Shown: positions 1 to 5,750 of the stretch, one piece after another
How positions within the stretch are numbered: position 1 is the first letter of the stretch
Layout: every line of letters starts with the position of its first letter
Source of the DNA: an uncultured beta proteobacterium
GTDB lineage: Bacteria > Pseudomonadota > Gammaproteobacteria > Burkholderiales > Burkholderiaceae_C
Assembly: GCA_903927495.1 (NCBI GenBank)
Contig: CAIYNH010000835.1
Location: 1-5,750 of the forward strand
Length of the DNA stretch: 5,750 nt
Direction: 5' to 3'
Position numbers and translations under genes: made by a program
The notes under the pieces: model-generated
Database searches by the model: none
What the model saw: the letters and a program-made list of their open reading frames with translations, nothing else
Told to the model about the DNA's origin: nothing

Positions 1-2030
1 AGTTGTACCAACCCTACCAGCCAGCGGGGGACCAACCCGCAGCCATCACCCAGTTGGTCGATGGTGTCAATGATGGTGAGGTATTTCAGATACTGCTCGG
101 TGTCACCGGTTCCGGTAAAACCTTCACAATGGCCAATGTGATAGCCCAGTTGGGTCGGCCTGCTATTATTTTTGCACCAAACAAAACCCTCGCCGCACAG
201 CTTTACAGTGAATTCCGAGAGTTTTTTCCAAAAAATGCAGTCGAATATTTCGTTAGTTATTACGACTATTACCAGCCAGAGGCCTATGTGCCACAACGTG
301 ATTTGTTTATTGAGAAAGACTCGGCCATCAATGAGCACATAGAGCAAATGCGACTGTCGTGTACCAAGAGTGTGCTGGAGCGGCGTGATGTGGTGATTGT
401 GGCCACGGTGTCTGCAATCTACGGTATTGGGCAGCCCGAGGCATACCACAAAATGGTGATGACGCTGCGCGCGGGTGACAAAATGGGCCAGCGCGACATG
501 ATTGCCCAACTGGTGCGCATGCAATACCAGCGAAACGATATTGATTTTTCTCGTGGGGCGTTTCGGGTGCGAGGCGACACCATCGATATTTTTCCGGCGG
601 AGCACAGTGAGATGGCGATTCGTGTCGAATTGTTTGATGACGAAATCGAAAGTTTGCAACTGTTTGACCCGCTCACCGGGCGTATCCGGCAAAAAATCCC
701 GCGCTTTACCGTCTATCCCAGTAGTCACTACGTAACCCCTCGGGAGCAGGTGCTGTCTGCGGTGGAAGCTATCAAAATTGAGCTGGCAGCGCGCATCAAG
801 GAGTTCGTCTCACAGGGAAAACTGGTGGAGGCGCAACGCATCGAACAGCGCACCCGTTTTGACCTTGAGATGCTCAGTGAGGTCGGACACTGCAAGGGTA
901 TTGAAAATTACAGCAGGCATTTGAGTGGTTCTGCACCGGGCCAACCACCCGCAACCCTGACCGATTACCTGCCCAAAGACGCGGTGATGTTTTTGGACGA
1001 GTCACATGTGCTGATCGGCCAGTTTGGGGGCATGTACAACGGCGACCGCTCGCGCAAAACCACGCTGGTTGAATATGGTTTCAGACTGCCCAGCGCGCTC
1101 GACAACCGGCCACTTAAATTTGAAGAGTTTGAGTCCAGAATGCGCCAAGCCGTATTTGTCTCGGCCACCCCGGCTCAGTGGGAAAAAGACCATGTCGGGC
1201 AGATTGTTGAGCAATTGGTGCGTCCCACCGGACTGGTCGACCCGGAAGTCGAGGTGCGCCCGGCTACAAGTCAGGTAGATGATGTGCTGCAGGAGATTCG
1301 CATTCGCGTTGAGAAGAGTGAGCGTGTGTTGATTACCACCCTCACTAAGCGCATGGCTGAGCAGCTAACGGACTATTTGAGTGACAACGGCGTTAAGGTG
1401 CGTTACCTGCACAGCGACATTGATACTGTGGAACGGGTCGAAATTTTGCGCGACCTGCGCCTGGGAGCCTTTGACGTGCTGGTAGGTATCAACCTGCTAC
1501 GTGAAGGCCTGGACATTCCGGAGGTGTCCTTGGTGGCGATCCTGGATGCTGACAAAGAGGGTTTTTTACGCTCTGAGCGTTCATTGATTCAGACTATTGG
1601 TCGGGCTGCCCGCAATCTAGAGGGTAGGGCGATCTTGTATGCCGACAAGGTGACTGAGTCGATGCGAAAGGCTATCGGCGAGACCGAACGTCGCCGCATC
1701 AAACAGGTGGCGCATAACCTGGTGCACGGTATCACACCGCGCAGCATCGTCAAACAGGTGCGTGATTTGATCGATGGGGTTTACAGCGAAAAAGCAGGCA
1801 AAGAAGCAGAAAAGCTGGAGCGCGATGCTATGCAGCGTGCCCAAGTCGAGGAGATGAGCGAAAAAGACATCTCGAGAGAAATCAAACGATTGGAAAAACT
1901 CATGATGGAACATGCCCGTAATCTCGAGTTCGAGAAAGCTGCCAGGGTGCGTGATCAATTGGCTATCTTGAAAGAGCAAGTGTTTGGGGCACCTGGAAGT
2001 GACAACATCGTGGGTATCAGCCGTCCCTGA
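1..2030 (+). CDS. uvrB: UvrB, excinuclease ABC subunit B (5' partial)
   Basis: UvrB is the damage-verifying helicase-like subunit of nucleotide excision repair: UvrA loads it at lesions and it then recruits UvrC for dual incision. Counting from the TTG at position 3 as residue 1, I see the Walker A motif GVTGSGKT (33-40), the aromatic beta-hairpin region [10 protein letters not shown] (86-95) that inserts between strands, the Walker B-type DESH (332-335), SATP (387-390), the motif V region [18 protein letters not shown] (493-510), the motif [10 protein letters not shown] (531-538), and a C-terminal UVR domain (about 624-660) that contacts UvrC. The 675 visible residues already equal a typical full-length UvrB (about 670), yet the usual leader before the QPxxPAGDQP segment is absent. 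The TTG is therefore most likely an internal leucine, and the true start lies a few codons before the window. No frameshift or missing motif is visible. Identification is essentially certain; the start is not in the window. Confidence 0.98.
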   Translation, partial: LYQPYQPAGDQPAAITQLVDGVNDGEVFQILLGVTGSGKTFTMANVIAQLGRPAIIFAPNKTLAAQLYSEFREFFPKNAVEYFVSYYDYYQPEAYVPQRDLFIEKDSAINEHIEQMRLSCTKSVLERRDVVIVATVSAIYGIGQPEAYHKMVMTLRAGDKMGQRDMIAQLVRMQYQRNDIDFSRGAFRVRGDTIDIFPAEHSEMAIRVELFDDEIESLQLFDPLTGRIRQKIPRFTVYPSSHYVTPREQVLSAVEAIKIELAARIKEFVSQGKLVEAQRIEQRTRFDLEMLSEVGHCKGIENYSRHLSGSAPGQPPATLTDYLPKDAVMFLDESHVLIGQFGGMYNGDRSRKTTLVEYGFRLPSALDNRPLKFEEFESRMRQAVFVSATPAQWEKDHVGQIVEQLVRPTGLVDPEVEVRPATSQVDDVLQEIRIRVEKSERVLITTLTKRMAEQLTDYLSDNGVKVRYLHSDIDTVERVEILRDLRLGAFDVLVGINLLREGLDIPEVSLVAILDADKEGFLRSERSLIQTIGRAARNLEGRAILYADKVTESMRKAIGETERRRIKQVAHNLVHGITPRSIVKQVRDLIDGVYSEKAGKEAEKLERDAMQRAQVEEMSEKDISREIKRLEKLMMEHARNLEFEKAARVRDQLAILKEQVFGAPGSDNIVGISRP

Positions 2031-2031
2031 A

Positions 2032-2056
2032 ATAGTTGACAATATTGCTAGAGAGT
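2032..2056 (+). promoter_or_regulatory. Possible distal IscR type 1 binding site
   Basis: Two bases after the uvrB stop lies ATAGTTGAC (2032-2040), which fits the left half ATA(C/G)YYGAC of the E. coli IscR type 1 motif at all nine positions. Against the whole degenerate 25-base consensus as I remember it, I count 19 matches, but the right half is weak. The element also contains a TTGACA hexamer (2036-2041), with no good -10 at a usual distance. The same ten bases with one change recur at 2091-2100. Known: E. coli iscR has several IscR sites upstream. Inferred: this is a second, weaker operator. Confidence 0.4.
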
Positions 2057-2090
2057 TGCTTTACCCGACAAGATTACTAGGACTTGCGGT

Positions 2091-2115
2091 ATACTTGACA
2101 GCGTTGGTCAACATA
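2091..2115 (+). promoter_or_regulatory. Probable IscR type 1 operator of the isc operon
   Basis: ATACTTGAC (2091-2099) and GTCAAC (2107-2112) form two facing half-sites, with TTGAC and GTCAA in perfect dyad symmetry around seven central bases. This is the geometry of the IscR type 1 motif, which is bound by the [2Fe-2S] form of IscR; I count 18 of 25 consensus positions matched. The left half overlaps the TTGACA -35 hexamer, so binding would block RNA polymerase. That fits the known autorepression of isc when clusters are plentiful. The site lies 60-84 bases upstream of the iscR start codon. Confidence 0.65.
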
Positions 2116-2123
2116 TAAAACAT
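2095..2123 (+). promoter_or_regulatory. Candidate sigma70 promoter for iscRSUA-hscBA
   Basis: TTGACA (2095-2100) is a perfect -35 hexamer. A 17-base spacer puts the -10 at AAACAT (2118-2123), which matches TATAAT at only three of six positions. A better -10-like word, TATAAA (2114-2119), is too close, with a 13-base spacer. TATACT (2090-2095) is another -10 candidate, but the best matching upstream hexamer, CCGACA (2065-2070), leaves a 19-base spacer. The -35 is convincing, the -10 is ambiguous, and the transcription start cannot be fixed from sequence alone. Confidence 0.4.
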
Positions 2124-2138
2124 ACGACATGTTTTATA
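2114..2138. repeat. Perfect 10-bp inverted repeat in the iscR leader
   Basis: TATAAAACAT (2114-2123) and ATGTTTTATA (2129-2138) are exact reverse complements separated by ACGAC. The left arm overlaps the last two bases of the probable IscR site and covers the expected -10 region; the right arm ends 36 bases before the iscR start codon. It does not fit the IscR type 1 pattern or the type 2 motif as I remember it. It could be the operator of another dimeric regulator, an extra IscR contact, or a weak AT-rich hairpin in the leader RNA. It lacks the GC-rich stem and U-tract of an intrinsic terminator. Confidence 0.6.
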
Positions 2139-2174
2139 CAGTTTAGTGCCTTAACCCTATGCGAGGAGTTTGCT

Positions 2175-2711
2175 ATGCGTCTTACCACCAAAGGCCGATT
2201 TGCGGTCACTGCCATGATTGATTTGGGACTGCGTCAAAGTTCTGGCCCGGTGACCCTGGCGGCTATCAGCCAACGTCAGCAGATTTCGCTTTCGTATCTT
2301 GAACAATTGTTTGGAAAATTGCGTCGCAATGCGCTGGTGGAGTCCACGCGAGGACCCGGGGGTGGTTACACGCTGGCTCGCGCTCCGATTGACATTACGG
2401 TAGCTGAGATTATTACCTCGGTCGATGAACCCATTGATGCGACCCAATGCGGTGGTAAGGAAAATTGCATGGGTGAGGGTGTACGCTGCATGACGCACGA
2501 ACTTTGGGCTGCGCTGAACGTCAAGATGGTTGAGTTTCTGGACTCGGTGAACCTACAGTCTTTGGTTGACGAGCAACTCAGCAAGGGCTTCCAGTTGGAA
2601 GAAAAACCTGCCAACAAACGTGCTATTTCGAGCTTGCCGATGTTGAAGCCGATTCGGGTTAATGCACCCAATTCGGTGTTTGCTTTGGGAAATGTCTACT
2701 CCAAGATGTGA
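2175..2711 (+). CDS. iscR: IscR, Rrf2-family [2Fe-2S] transcriptional regulator
   Basis: IscR senses Fe-S cluster status and controls the isc operon. Its [2Fe-2S] form represses the housekeeping operon, while cluster-free IscR still acts at other sites. The 178-residue protein opens with the family signature MRLTTKGRFAVTAM. A winged helix-turn-helix follows at about 28-55 (ISLSYLEQLFGKLRR at 37-51), with the wing RGPGGGY at 59-65. The cluster ligands are present as C92, C98, C105 and H108. The last gap is one residue longer than in E. coli (C92, C98, C104, H107), in a loop. The C-terminal tail is longer than in E. coli IscR (162 residues) and looks like the betaproteobacterial form. The ATG has a good Shine-Dalgarno GAGGAG (2163-2168) six bases upstream. 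It is the first gene of the operon, and iscS follows after nine bases. Probable autoregulation is shown by the operator at 2091-2115. Confidence 0.97.
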   Translation: MRLTTKGRFAVTAMIDLGLRQSSGPVTLAAISQRQQISLSYLEQLFGKLRRNALVESTRGPGGGYTLARAPIDITVAEIITSVDEPIDATQCGGKENCMGEGVRCMTHELWAALNVKMVEFLDSVNLQSLVDEQLSKGFQLEEKPANKRAISSLPMLKPIRVNAPNSVFALGNVYSKM

Positions 2712-2720
2712 GATTGAACA

Positions 2721-3941
2721 ATGGATACCACGCCTCACTTTCCTATATATATGGACTACAGTGCCACCAATCCCTGTGATCAGCGGGTGGTGGATGCAAT
2801 GGTCCCCTGGTTGAGTCAACACTTTGGTAACCCAGCCTCGCGCAGCCATGCCTGGGGCTGGGAGGCTGAAGCTGCGGTAGAAAAAGCCCGTGAACAAGTC
2901 GCCACGCTGGTCGGGGCTGACCCGCGTGAAATCGTCTGGACCTCTGGTGCCACCGAGTCTAACAATCTGGCTTTGAAGGGTGCGTCGCACTTTTATCAAT
3001 CCAAAGGCAAGCACATCATCACTGTCAAGACCGAACACAAAGCTGTGCTTGACACCTGCCGTGAACTTGAGCGTCAGGGGTTTGAGGTGACTTATCTTGA
3101 GGTTCAGTCCGACGGATTGGTCGATCACGATGTTTTTAAAGCGGCGATTCGCCCTGACACCATTCTGGCAAGTGTGATGTATGTCAACAATGAAATCGGC
3201 GTGATTCAGGATGTCGCTGCTTTAGGGGCCATCTGCCGTGCTAGCGGCGTGGTTTTTCATGTGGATGCTGCTCAAGCAACAGGTCGTGTGGCCTTTGATT
3301 TAAGCCAGTTGCCTGTTGATTTAGTGAGCTTGACTGCCCACAAGACATATGGTCCCAAGGGAATAGGTGCTTTGTTTGTGCGTCGCAAGCCCCGTATTCG
3401 CATCGAAGCCCAAATGCACGGCGGTGGTCATGAACGGGGCATGCGTTCGGGCACCCTGCCGACGCACCAGATTGTGGGTATGGGTCAGGCTTATGCAATA
3501 GCTAAAGAGGAAATGGCCACTGAACTGGTCAAGATTCAAACCCTGCACGACCGTATGCTGGCAGGGCTGAAAGATGTAGAGCAGGTGTTCATTAATGGCC
3601 ACTTGACACAACGCGTTCCGCACAACCTGAACATCAGTTTTAACTACGTTGAAGGTGAGTCCCTCATCATGGGCATCAAGGGCTTGGCGGTGTCGAGCGG
3701 TTCAGCATGCACCTCGGCCAGTCTGGAGCCCAGCTATGTACTGCGTGCCTTGGGTCGCAGTGATGAGTTGGCTCACAGCAGTCTGCGCATGACGATTGGG
3801 CGCTGGACTACAGAAGCAGAGATTGACTATGCTGTCGGTACGATCAAAGAAAACGTAGCGCGTTTGCGCGAGTTGAGTCCTTTATGGGATATGTACAAAG
3901 AAGGTATCGATATCTCCACGATTCAGTGGGCTGCTCATTAA
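2721..3941 (+). CDS. iscS: IscS, cysteine desulfurase (PLP-dependent)
   Basis: IscS converts L-cysteine to L-alanine and carries the released sulfur as a persulfide, which it gives to IscU and other acceptors. The 406 residues match the group I NifS/IscS family (about 404) along the full length. Visible landmarks are H106 in TEHKAVL, D182 and Q185 in VDAAQ, the PLP-binding lysine K208 in AHKTYGPKG, and the mobile-loop cysteine C330 in [17 protein letters not shown]. The C-terminal segment ending [21 protein letters not shown] corresponds to the region that contacts IscU. The N-terminal motif reads DYSATNPCD where E. coli has DYSATTPVD. The ATG at 2721 lies nine bases after iscR with only a weak GAG-type ribosome site, so coupling to iscR translation is likely. 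The next ATG (2751) would remove the conserved PIYMDYSAT strand start and has no ribosome site. Confidence 0.98.
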   Translation: MDTTPHFPIYMDYSATNPCDQRVVDAMVPWLSQHFGNPASRSHAWGWEAEAAVEKAREQVATLVGADPREIVWTSGATESNNLALKGASHFYQSKGKHIITVKTEHKAVLDTCRELERQGFEVTYLEVQSDGLVDHDVFKAAIRPDTILASVMYVNNEIGVIQDVAALGAICRASGVVFHVDAAQATGRVAFDLSQLPVDLVSLTAHKTYGPKGIGALFVRRKPRIRIEAQMHGGGHERGMRSGTLPTHQIVGMGQAYAIAKEEMATELVKIQTLHDRMLAGLKDVEQVFINGHLTQRVPHNLNISFNYVEGESLIMGIKGLAVSSGSACTSASLEPSYVLRALGRSDELAHSSLRMTIGRWTTEAEIDYAVGTIKENVARLRELSPLWDMYKEGIDISTIQWAAH

Positions 3942-3995
3942 CTTTATCGTCATGATGACCGGCTTGGTTCGGCACGATACTCCAGGAGAAACAAA

Positions 3996-4394
3996 ATGGC
4001 ATATTCTGAAAAAGTTGTGGATCACTACGAAAATCCACGAAATGTTGGCTCTTTTGACAAAGGCGATGATTCAGTGGGAACCGGCATGGTGGGTGCGCCG
4101 GCCTGCGGTGATGTGATGAAGTTGCAAATTCGGGTGAATCCACAAACTGGCGTGATTGAAGATGCGCGCTTCAAGACCTACGGTTGTGGCTCGGCCATTG
4201 CTTCTTCTTCTCTTGTTACTGAGTGGGTCAAGGGCAAGACTCTAGAACAGGCCGCTGCACTAAAAAATAGCGAGATTGCAGAAGAATTGGCTCTCCCACC
4301 TGTCAAAATCCACTGCTCAATCTTGGCTGAAGATGCTATCAAGGCGGCGGTCAACGACTATCGCCAAAAGCACGCCGAAGCTCAAACGCTGTAA
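3996..4394 (+). CDS. iscU: IscU, Fe-S cluster assembly scaffold
   Basis: IscU is the scaffold on which [2Fe-2S] clusters are built from IscS-derived sulfur and iron before transfer to apo-proteins. The protein has 132 residues (E. coli 128) and is very close to the E. coli sequence. Ligand residues are C37 and D39 in APACGDVMK, C64 in TYGCGSAIASSS, and H106 and C107 in KIHCSIL. LPPVK at 100-104 is the recognised docking motif for the chaperone HscA. A one-residue insertion near residue 50 shifts the second and third cysteines by one from E. coli numbering. A strong Shine-Dalgarno AGGAG (3984-3988) stands seven bases before the ATG, the best in the operon besides that of iscR. This fits a need for abundant scaffold. 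The 54-base gap after iscS shows no convincing promoter. Confidence 0.98.
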   Translation: MAYSEKVVDHYENPRNVGSFDKGDDSVGTGMVGAPACGDVMKLQIRVNPQTGVIEDARFKTYGCGSAIASSSLVTEWVKGKTLEQAAALKNSEIAEELALPPVKIHCSILAEDAIKAAVNDYRQKHAEAQTL

Positions 4395-4404
4395 ATTTCG
4401 ATCG

Positions 4405-4427
4405 GCCGTGGGAAGTTCCTACCCGGC
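4405..4427 (+). other. Possible small stem-loop between iscU and iscA
   Basis: Within the 69-base iscU-iscA gap, GCCG-T-GG (4405-4411) can pair with CCCGGC (4422-4427), giving a six-base-pair stem with one bulged T and a loop of about ten bases. The overlapping stretch GTGGGAAGTTCCTAC (4408-4422) is itself a near-palindrome with one mismatched pair. A moderately T-rich stretch follows (4429-4440), but it is interrupted, so this is not a standard terminator. It could protect or attenuate the upstream message, or be chance. Confidence 0.25.
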
Positions 4428-4463
4428 ATGTCTTGTTCTTAACTGATTAACAACTATAAATCT

Positions 4464-4787
4464 ATGGCCGTAACGCTGACCGAAGCTGCTGCCCGCCACG
4501 TGAGCCGTTACCTGATCAAACGTGGTCAGGGTGTGGGTGTGCGTTTGGGTGTCAAAACTACCGGATGTTCCGGCATGGCCTATAAGCTTGAATATGTGGA
4601 CGAAATCGGGCATGAGGACTTGGTGTTTGAAGGCTACGGAGTCAAAGTGCTAGTTGACCCAAAGAGCTTTGCCTATCTCGACGGCACCGAGCTAGACTTT
4701 GTCCGTGAGGGCTTGAACGAAGGCTTCAAGTTCAATAACCCAAAAGAGCGTGACCGCTGCGGCTGCGGCGAGTCGTTTCGGGTGTGA
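4464..4787 (+). CDS. iscA: IscA, A-type Fe-S carrier protein
   Basis: IscA belongs to the HesB/IscA family, which binds iron or Fe-S clusters and passes clusters, especially [4Fe-4S], to target enzymes. The 107-residue length equals that of E. coli IscA. The three ligand cysteines are present: C35 in TTGCSGMAY, and C99 and C101 in the C-terminal [14 protein letters not shown] (90-93) sits at the usual place before the CGC motif. The ATG at 4464 has no recognisable Shine-Dalgarno sequence: the preceding 20 bases are AT-rich and end in ATAAATCT. A stop codon at 4440-4442 and the lack of an upstream ATG or GTG in frame exclude a longer form, and the ATG places the conserved N-terminus correctly. 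The stop overlaps the hscB start by four bases. The close SufA, ErpA and NfuA families differ in context or length, so IscA is the best call here. Confidence 0.96.
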   Translation: MAVTLTEAAARHVSRYLIKRGQGVGVRLGVKTTGCSGMAYKLEYVDEIGHEDLVFEGYGVKVLVDPKSFAYLDGTELDFVREGLNEGFKFNNPKERDRCGCGESFRV

Positions 4788-5302
4788 ATCTCCAGTCTGA
4801 CGACTTTGAGCTGTTTGGCCTTGAGCGCAGCTTTGCCCAAGATCGGGCGGTGTTGGATTCGCGCTGGAAAGACCTGCAGCGCCAGGCGCATCCTGACAAG
4901 TTTGCGGCGCAAGGGGCGGCTGCCCAGCGCGTGGCGATGCAATGGTCTGTGCGTATCAATGAAGCCTACCAACGTCTAAAAGATCCGCATAAGCGAGCGG
5001 CTTACTTGTGCGAGCTGCACGGGGCACCGGTTAATGCTGAAAACAACACCGCTATGCCGACTTGGTTTTTGATGCAGCAGATGGCGTGGCGTGAAGAGCT
5101 TGAGGCTGCTGTGAGCGTTGAGGATTTGCAGAAAATAGGCTTGCAAGTCAATAAATCAGGGTGTGAAACACTACTTAAAACAGAGCAGTTGCTGGATTTT
5201 GCGCACGATTTTCAGGGGGCTGTTGCACAGGTCCGAGCGCTCATGTTCATTGAGCGCTTTTCCCGTGATGTGGATGCGCGCCTGGAACAACTGGAAAACT
5301 GA
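4784..5302 (+). CDS. hscB: HscB (Hsc20), J-domain co-chaperone for IscU
   Basis: HscB binds IscU, delivers it to HscA and stimulates HscA ATP hydrolysis, promoting cluster transfer. The product has 172 residues (E. coli 171). The N-terminal J-domain spans about 8-75 and keeps the essential HPD at 36-38 within [12 protein letters not shown]-terminal three-helix domain (about 85-171) contains [13 protein letters not shown] (95-107), equivalent to the E. coli FLMEQLELREELD helix that contacts IscU. Translation starts at GTG 4784, which overlaps the iscA stop in a GTGA junction. This indicates translational coupling and gives a protein whose first J-domain helix begins as in E. coli. No strong Shine-Dalgarno is present; the site is probably served by ribosomes finishing iscA. 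The stop is at 5300-5302. Confidence 0.96.
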   Translation: MNLQSDDFELFGLERSFAQDRAVLDSRWKDLQRQAHPDKFAAQGAAAQRVAMQWSVRINEAYQRLKDPHKRAAYLCELHGAPVNAENNTAMPTWFLMQQMAWREELEAAVSVEDLQKIGLQVNKSGCETLLKTEQLLDFAHDFQGAVAQVRALMFIERFSRDVDARLEQLEN

Positions 5303-5362
5303 TTGAAGATTGAGTTAAATACCGAAGTGCGGGATTTGATGTCTCGACAAGATTGACTGAAC

Positions 5363-5750
5363 ATGGCTTTATTACAAATTTCAGAACCAGGGCAAACGCC
5401 CAATCCTCATCAGCGACGCATTGCCGTTGGCATTGACCTGGGAACTACCCATTCCCTGGTGGCTGGAGTGCGTCATGGCATCAGTGAGTGCTTGCCCGAT
5501 GCACAGGGGCGGGTGATTCTGCCATCGGTGGTTCGATATCTGGTCGGTGGCGGGCGTCAAATCGGGTATGAAGCGCTGGCATTCGGGATAACAGATCCCG
5601 AAAATACCGTTGCATCGGTGAAACGTTTCATGGGGCGCAGTCTGCGCGATGTGACTGGTGTGAGCAGGTTGCCCTATCGCTTTGTGGATCACATCGGCAT
5701 GCTTGGTATTGAGACGGTGCAAGGAGAGAAATCTCCGGTGGAGGTCAGCG
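5363..5750 (+). CDS. hscA: HscA, Hsp70-type chaperone of Fe-S biogenesis (3' partial)
   Basis: HscA is the specialised Hsp70 that, with HscB, acts on IscU to drive cluster release. Translating from ATG 5363 gives 129 complete codons, open to the window's end, about one fifth of the usual 616-620 residues. The start reads [11 protein letters not shown], nearly identical to the E. coli HscA N-terminus, so the start is secure. The ATPase-domain phosphate-binding loop is GIDLGTTHS (23-31), with His where E. coli HscA has Asn. Further HscA features are LPSVVRY (53-59), VGYE-like QIGYE (66-70) and [10 protein letters not shown] (85-94). Only the first part of the nucleotide-binding domain is visible; the peptide-binding domain lies beyond the window. 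The 60-base gap after hscB contains no clear Shine-Dalgarno near the ATG, and TTGACTGAAC directly precedes it. The position after hscB is the standard isc order and supports HscA over DnaK. Confidence 0.97.
   Translation, partial: MALLQISEPGQTPNPHQRRIAVGIDLGTTHSLVAGVRHGISECLPDAQGRVILPSVVRYLVGGGRQIGYEALAFGITDPENTVASVKRFMGRSLRDVTGVSRLPYRFVDHIGMLGIETVQGEKSPVEVS

Noticed and set aside
3..5. TTG as the start codon of uvrB.
   Set aside because: The codon falls inside the conserved N-terminal region, where family members carry a leucine or similar residue after several more residues. No upstream sequence is available to show a ribosome site, so the gene is treated as 5' partial.
1617..2042. A 141-codon open frame on the minus strand opposite the end of uvrB.
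   Set aside because: It lies wholly antisense to conserved UvrB coding sequence and its translation shows no recognisable domain; a frame shadow.
2451..2498. One-residue longer spacing between the second and third IscR cysteines compared with E. coli.
   Set aside because: All four ligands are present and the extra residue is in a loop whose length varies among IscR proteins; not functionally suggestive by itself.
2553..3128. A 191-codon open frame on the minus strand opposite the end of iscR and the start of iscS.
   Set aside because: It is antisense to two highly conserved genes and shows no family features; a shadow.
3942..3995. A possible internal promoter or hairpin in the iscS-iscU gap.
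   Set aside because: No -35/-10 pair and only very short, imperfect inverted repeats are present; the stretch mainly supplies the iscU ribosome site.
5441..5455. HscA phosphate loop GIDLGTTHS with His where E. coli has Asn, possibly an active-site change.
   Set aside because: From memory the His form occurs in betaproteobacterial HscA, and the rest of the loop is intact; probably a lineage variant.
5381..5722. A 113-codon open frame on the minus strand opposite hscA.
   Set aside because: The plus strand here encodes a clear HscA N-terminus, so the antisense frame is a shadow.

Overview
This window shows the end-to-end layout of a conserved bacterial chromosome segment: the nearly complete DNA-repair gene uvrB, followed on the same strand by the housekeeping iron-sulfur cluster operon iscR-iscS-iscU-iscA-hscB-hscA. 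The first gene runs off the left edge and the last off the right edge. The proteins match the proteobacterial ISC system throughout. Several details, such as the UvrB stretch around [17 protein letters not shown] and an IscR tail ending near NAPNSVFAL, suggest a betaproteobacterium, probably Burkholderiales. That placement is from memory of the families, not from a search.

Positions 1-2030 encode the nucleotide-excision repair helicase UvrB; only a short N-terminal stretch is missing. Positions 2031-2174 are the only sizeable non-coding stretch (144 bp). It holds no visible terminator for uvrB but looks like the control region of the isc operon: two copies of an ATA(G/C)TTGACA element resembling IscR type 1 half-sites, one of them part of a symmetric site overlapping a consensus -35 hexamer, followed directly by a perfect 10-bp inverted repeat. 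Positions 2175-5750 hold six isc genes, each keeping its cluster-binding or catalytic residues.

The genes form one pathway. IscS (cysteine desulfurase) delivers sulfur to the scaffold IscU, where the cluster is built. HscB brings loaded IscU to the ATPase HscA, which recognises LPPVK in IscU and drives cluster release. IscA is an A-type carrier that passes clusters on. IscR, itself a [2Fe-2S] protein, senses cluster sufficiency and is expected to repress its own operon. Gaps are short (9, 54, 69, -4 and 60 bp), as in one transcription unit. A ferredoxin gene (fdx) would be expected beyond the right edge.

I see no mobile element, CRISPR array, RNA gene, phage gene or unknown coding gene. This is an ordinary core-genome region; the only parts worth a second look are the iscR control region and some small translation-level and residue-level details. 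I found no evidence of a previously undescribed system.
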